NCBI GenBank assembly: GCA_017997315.1
Contig: JAGOFF010000105.1
Span: 1-7,783 of the forward strand
Source: Clostridia bacterium
GTDB taxonomy: Bacteria; Bacillota; Clostridia; Saccharofermentanales; UBA5734
DNA length: 7,783 nt
Direction: 5' to 3'
Translations under genes and position numbers: made by a program
Notes under the pieces: model-generated
Databases searched by the model: none
Told to the model about the DNA's origin: nothing
The model's input: the letters and a program-made list of their open reading frames with translations, nothing else
Shown: piece by piece, positions 5,898 through 7,783 of the stretch
Layout: every line of letters begins with the position of its first letter
Position numbering within the stretch: the first letter of the stretch is position 1

Positions 5898-7298
5898 ATG
5901 AAAGACGGATTTGTCGGGATCCAGGTCGGACCGGTCGGCGCTTACGACGAGGGCATCGACCATGCGCTGGACATCATGCGGGAGACCGCGGGCGTCAACG
6001 CGCTGATCGCCTATACCCACACCTATTACGGCGCGAACAACCGGCCGCGGGAGGTGCTGGCGCCGGACCACGGCGTGCCGGTGCGCGACGAGCGCGGGCG
6101 AAAGCTGCCCGGACTGTGGATCCGGCAGCACGAGGAGCTGTTCGGGGGTACGGTGCTGCGCTCCCGGCCCAACCCGCCCGGAACGGAGTATGCGGACCGG
6201 GATTTCCTGGCGGACCTGGCCGAGCCCGCGCGCAAGCGGGGCATGAAGGTGTACGCCCGTTTCCTGGAGCCGCACCAGGCGCGCACGATGCAGTACGTCG
6301 ACAACTGGTCCAAGGCACTGTCGGTCGACGTGTACGGACGGCTCCACCCGTTTACCTGCTTCAACAACCCGGACTACAAGAATTTCTGGCTGTCTTCCAT
6401 CGAGGACATGTTCAAGACGTATCCGATCGACGGGCTGCAGTACGGTTCCGAACGGTGCGGCCCGCTGTCCCGCATGCTGTTCTGGGACGACGTCCCGACC
6501 TGCTTCTGCGGGCACTGCATGGCGCGCGCCCGGGCGAAGGGGATCGACGGCGAGCGTGCGCGGCAGGGCTTCCAGACATTGTACGAATACAACCTCGGGC
6601 TCCGGGACGGGAGCGTCAACCCGGTGGACGGGGCGTTCCCGACCTTCCTGCGCATCCTGCTCAAGTACCCCGAGATCCTCGCGTGGGAGCAGATGGCGCA
6701 CGATTCCAAGGAGGATCTGGCCAAGCTGCTGTACGGCGCGGTCAAGATCGTCCGCCCGGACGCGCGGTTCGGCATCCACGTCGACCACCAGGAAAGCACC
6801 TGGGACATCTTCCAGCGCGCGGAGATCGACTACGCCGAAGTCGCCCGGTACTGCGACTTCGTCAAGCCGATCGCCTACCACGACATCGCCGCACCCCGGA
6901 TCAAGAACTGGTACCTGCGGAAGATGAACGGGACCATCCTGCGCGACACCTCGATGGACGTGCTTCTGGAGTCCTTCTACGACCTCATGGGATACGACAA
7001 GTCCGTCGAACCCGCGCTGGACCGGATGGACGGCGGCGGGCTGACCGAGGACTACGTGTACCGGCTCACGAAACGGCTCGTCGACGGTGTCGCGGGCCGG
7101 GTGCCGGTGTATCCGGGCATCGGATTCGACATCCCGCTCGGGGACAAGCCCTGCCCCGCCGACCCGGAGACCGTGTACCGCGCGGTTCTCAAGGCGTTCG
7201 AGGCGGGCGCGTCCGGCATCATGCTGTCGCGCGAGTACTGCGAGATGCGGCTGGACAACATGCGCGCGGTCGGCCGGGCGCTGCGGGAGATCGGATAA
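5898..7298 (+). CDS. TIM-barrel protein resembling uncharacterised glycoside-hydrolase-like families
   Basis: Cytoplasmic protein of 466 residues without signal peptide. I recognise the general style of putative TIM-barrel glycosyl hydrolases, but cannot name a characterised enzyme. Barrel-like elements run through the chain: ALIAYTHTYYG (35-45), GMKVYARFLEP (115-125), YPIDGLQYGSE (175-185), RFGIHVDHQE (290-299), CDFVKPIAYHD (319-329), VPVYPGIGFDIP (402-413) and ASGIMLSREY (438-447). The TCFCGHC stretch (201-207) holds a C-x-C-x2-C motif often seen after strand 4 in such families, and could bind a metal or shape the active site. Acidic candidates for catalysis include Glu185, Asp296, Glu299 and Glu446, but I cannot assign them. 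AAAAGGAG lies 7 nt before the ATG. The oxidoreductase gene follows after 27 bp, suggesting a shared pathway on a sugar or sugar derivative. An isomerase or lyase role on the same fold is also possible. Confidence 0.8.
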   Translation: MKDGFVGIQVGPVGAYDEGIDHALDIMRETAGVNALIAYTHTYYGANNRPREVLAPDHGVPVRDERGRKLPGLWIRQHEELFGGTVLRSRPNPPGTEYADRDFLADLAEPARKRGMKVYARFLEPHQARTMQYVDNWSKALSVDVYGRLHPFTCFNNPDYKNFWLSSIEDMFKTYPIDGLQYGSERCGPLSRMLFWDDVPTCFCGHCMARARAKGIDGERARQGFQTLYEYNLGLRDGSVNPVDGAFPTFLRILLKYPEILAWEQMAHDSKEDLAKLLYGAVKIVRPDARFGIHVDHQESTWDIFQRAEIDYAEVARYCDFVKPIAYHDIAAPRIKNWYLRKMNGTILRDTSMDVLLESFYDLMGYDKSVEPALDRMDGGGLTEDYVYRLTKRLVDGVAGRVPVYPGIGFDIPLGDKPCPADPETVYRAVLKAFEAGASGIMLSREYCEMRLDNMRAVGRALREIG

Positions 7299-7325
7299 AA
7301 GGCGGCGCTGCCGCGGGAGGTTTTC

Positions 7326-7783
7326 ATGGATCGGATCAAGACCGCGGTCATCGGGACCGGCAAGGTCGCGCGCTGCCACGCCGAAGCGCTCAAGGCGCTC
7401 CCCGAGTCGGATTTCACCGCGGTGTACGGGCGGGACATCGCCAAGGCCCGGGCGTTCGCGGCGTCGCTGGGCGACGGGATCCAGGCGTATGACAGCATCC
7501 CCCGGATGATCCGGGAGGCCGGGGTCGGGGCGGTCGTCGTCTGCACCCCGCATCCCGCGCATGCCGCCCCCGCGGTCGAGGCGGCCCGGGCGGGGGCGCA
7601 TGTGCTGGTCGAGAAACCGCTCGCGGTTTCGCTCGCGGACTGCGACGCGATGATCCGCGCCGCCCGGGAGGCCGGAGTGCTGCGCGGCGGGGTCAGCCAG
7701 CGCCGGTTCTACCGTCCGGTCCGCCGGATCCGGGACGCGATCGACGCCGGACGCATCGGCCGGCCCGTGCTCGGGACGGTCGA
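7326..7783 (+). CDS. Gfo/Idh/MocA-family oxidoreductase, C-terminus cut by window edge
   Basis: NAD(P)-dependent dehydrogenase of the glucose-fructose oxidoreductase/inositol dehydrogenase/MocA family. I translated it from ATG 7326; 152 complete codons fit before the window ends, against about 330-390 residues in full proteins. The visible part is the N-terminal Rossmann domain. It has the dinucleotide-binding loop IGTGKVARCHAEA (9-21), VVVCTPHPAHA (70-80) and the family's EKP motif at 96-98 in LVEKPLAVS. The following GGVSQRRFYRPVRRI (121-135) leads into the substrate domain, which is mostly missing, so the catalytic His/Lys-type residues cannot be checked beyond Lys97. GGGAGG ends 5 nt before the ATG. 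It lies 27 bp after the TIM-barrel gene, so one transcript is likely. Family members oxidise or reduce sugars, inositols or their derivatives; the substrate here is unknown. Confidence 0.93.
   Translation, partial: MDRIKTAVIGTGKVARCHAEALKALPESDFTAVYGRDIAKARAFAASLGDGIQAYDSIPRMIREAGVGAVVVCTPHPAHAAPAVEAARAGAHVLVEKPLAVSLADCDAMIRAAREAGVLRGGVSQRRFYRPVRRIRDAIDAGRIGRPVLGTV

Overview
This is a gene-dense, GC-rich bacterial segment. It holds eight protein-coding genes, two of them cut by the window edges. I see no RNA genes, CRISPR arrays, insertion sequences or integrase-type genes. Purine-rich ribosome binding sites (GGGGGTGAG, GGAGGGG, AAAAGGAG, GGGAGG) and a PadR gene joined to a two-subunit BmrCD/LmrCD-type exporter suggest a high-GC Bacillota, perhaps a Paenibacillaceae relative. 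That assignment is an inference from style; no taxonomic marker gene is present.

Left part (1-1357, minus strand): a chromate-transporter (CHR) family membrane protein, missing its C-terminus at the window edge. It lies 40 bp downstream of a small single-pass membrane-anchored protein of unknown function. The gap between them can fold into a hairpin that would bury the ribosome binding site of the CHR gene.

Divergent control region (1358-1558): an AT-richer stretch with a plausible sigma-A-type promoter and, just downstream of its predicted start point, a 20-bp imperfect palindrome. It is a good candidate operator for the PadR repressor encoded next to it.

Central part (1559-5404, plus strand): a compact operon of a PadR regulator and two overlapping ABC exporter half-transporter genes (overlaps of 3-4 and 8 bp). 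The subunits have complementary defects. The first has Asp in place of the catalytic Glu, and His where the Q-loop Gln is expected. The second has a degenerate signature (LSYGQ) but an intact Glu. This is the hallmark of an asymmetric heterodimeric exporter with one degenerate and one consensus ATP site. The arrangement resembles LmrR-LmrCD, where a PadR protein senses drugs and controls the pump.

Right part (5485-7783, plus strand): a small cysteine-rich DUF3795-type protein, a 466-residue cytoplasmic TIM-barrel protein resembling uncharacterised glycoside-hydrolase-like families, and the N-terminal part of a Gfo/Idh/MocA NAD(P)-dependent oxidoreductase. Gaps are short and ribosome binding sites good, so the last two are probably co-transcribed. 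They look like part of a carbohydrate-processing locus continuing beyond the window. The DUF3795 gene may belong with either neighbour or stand alone.
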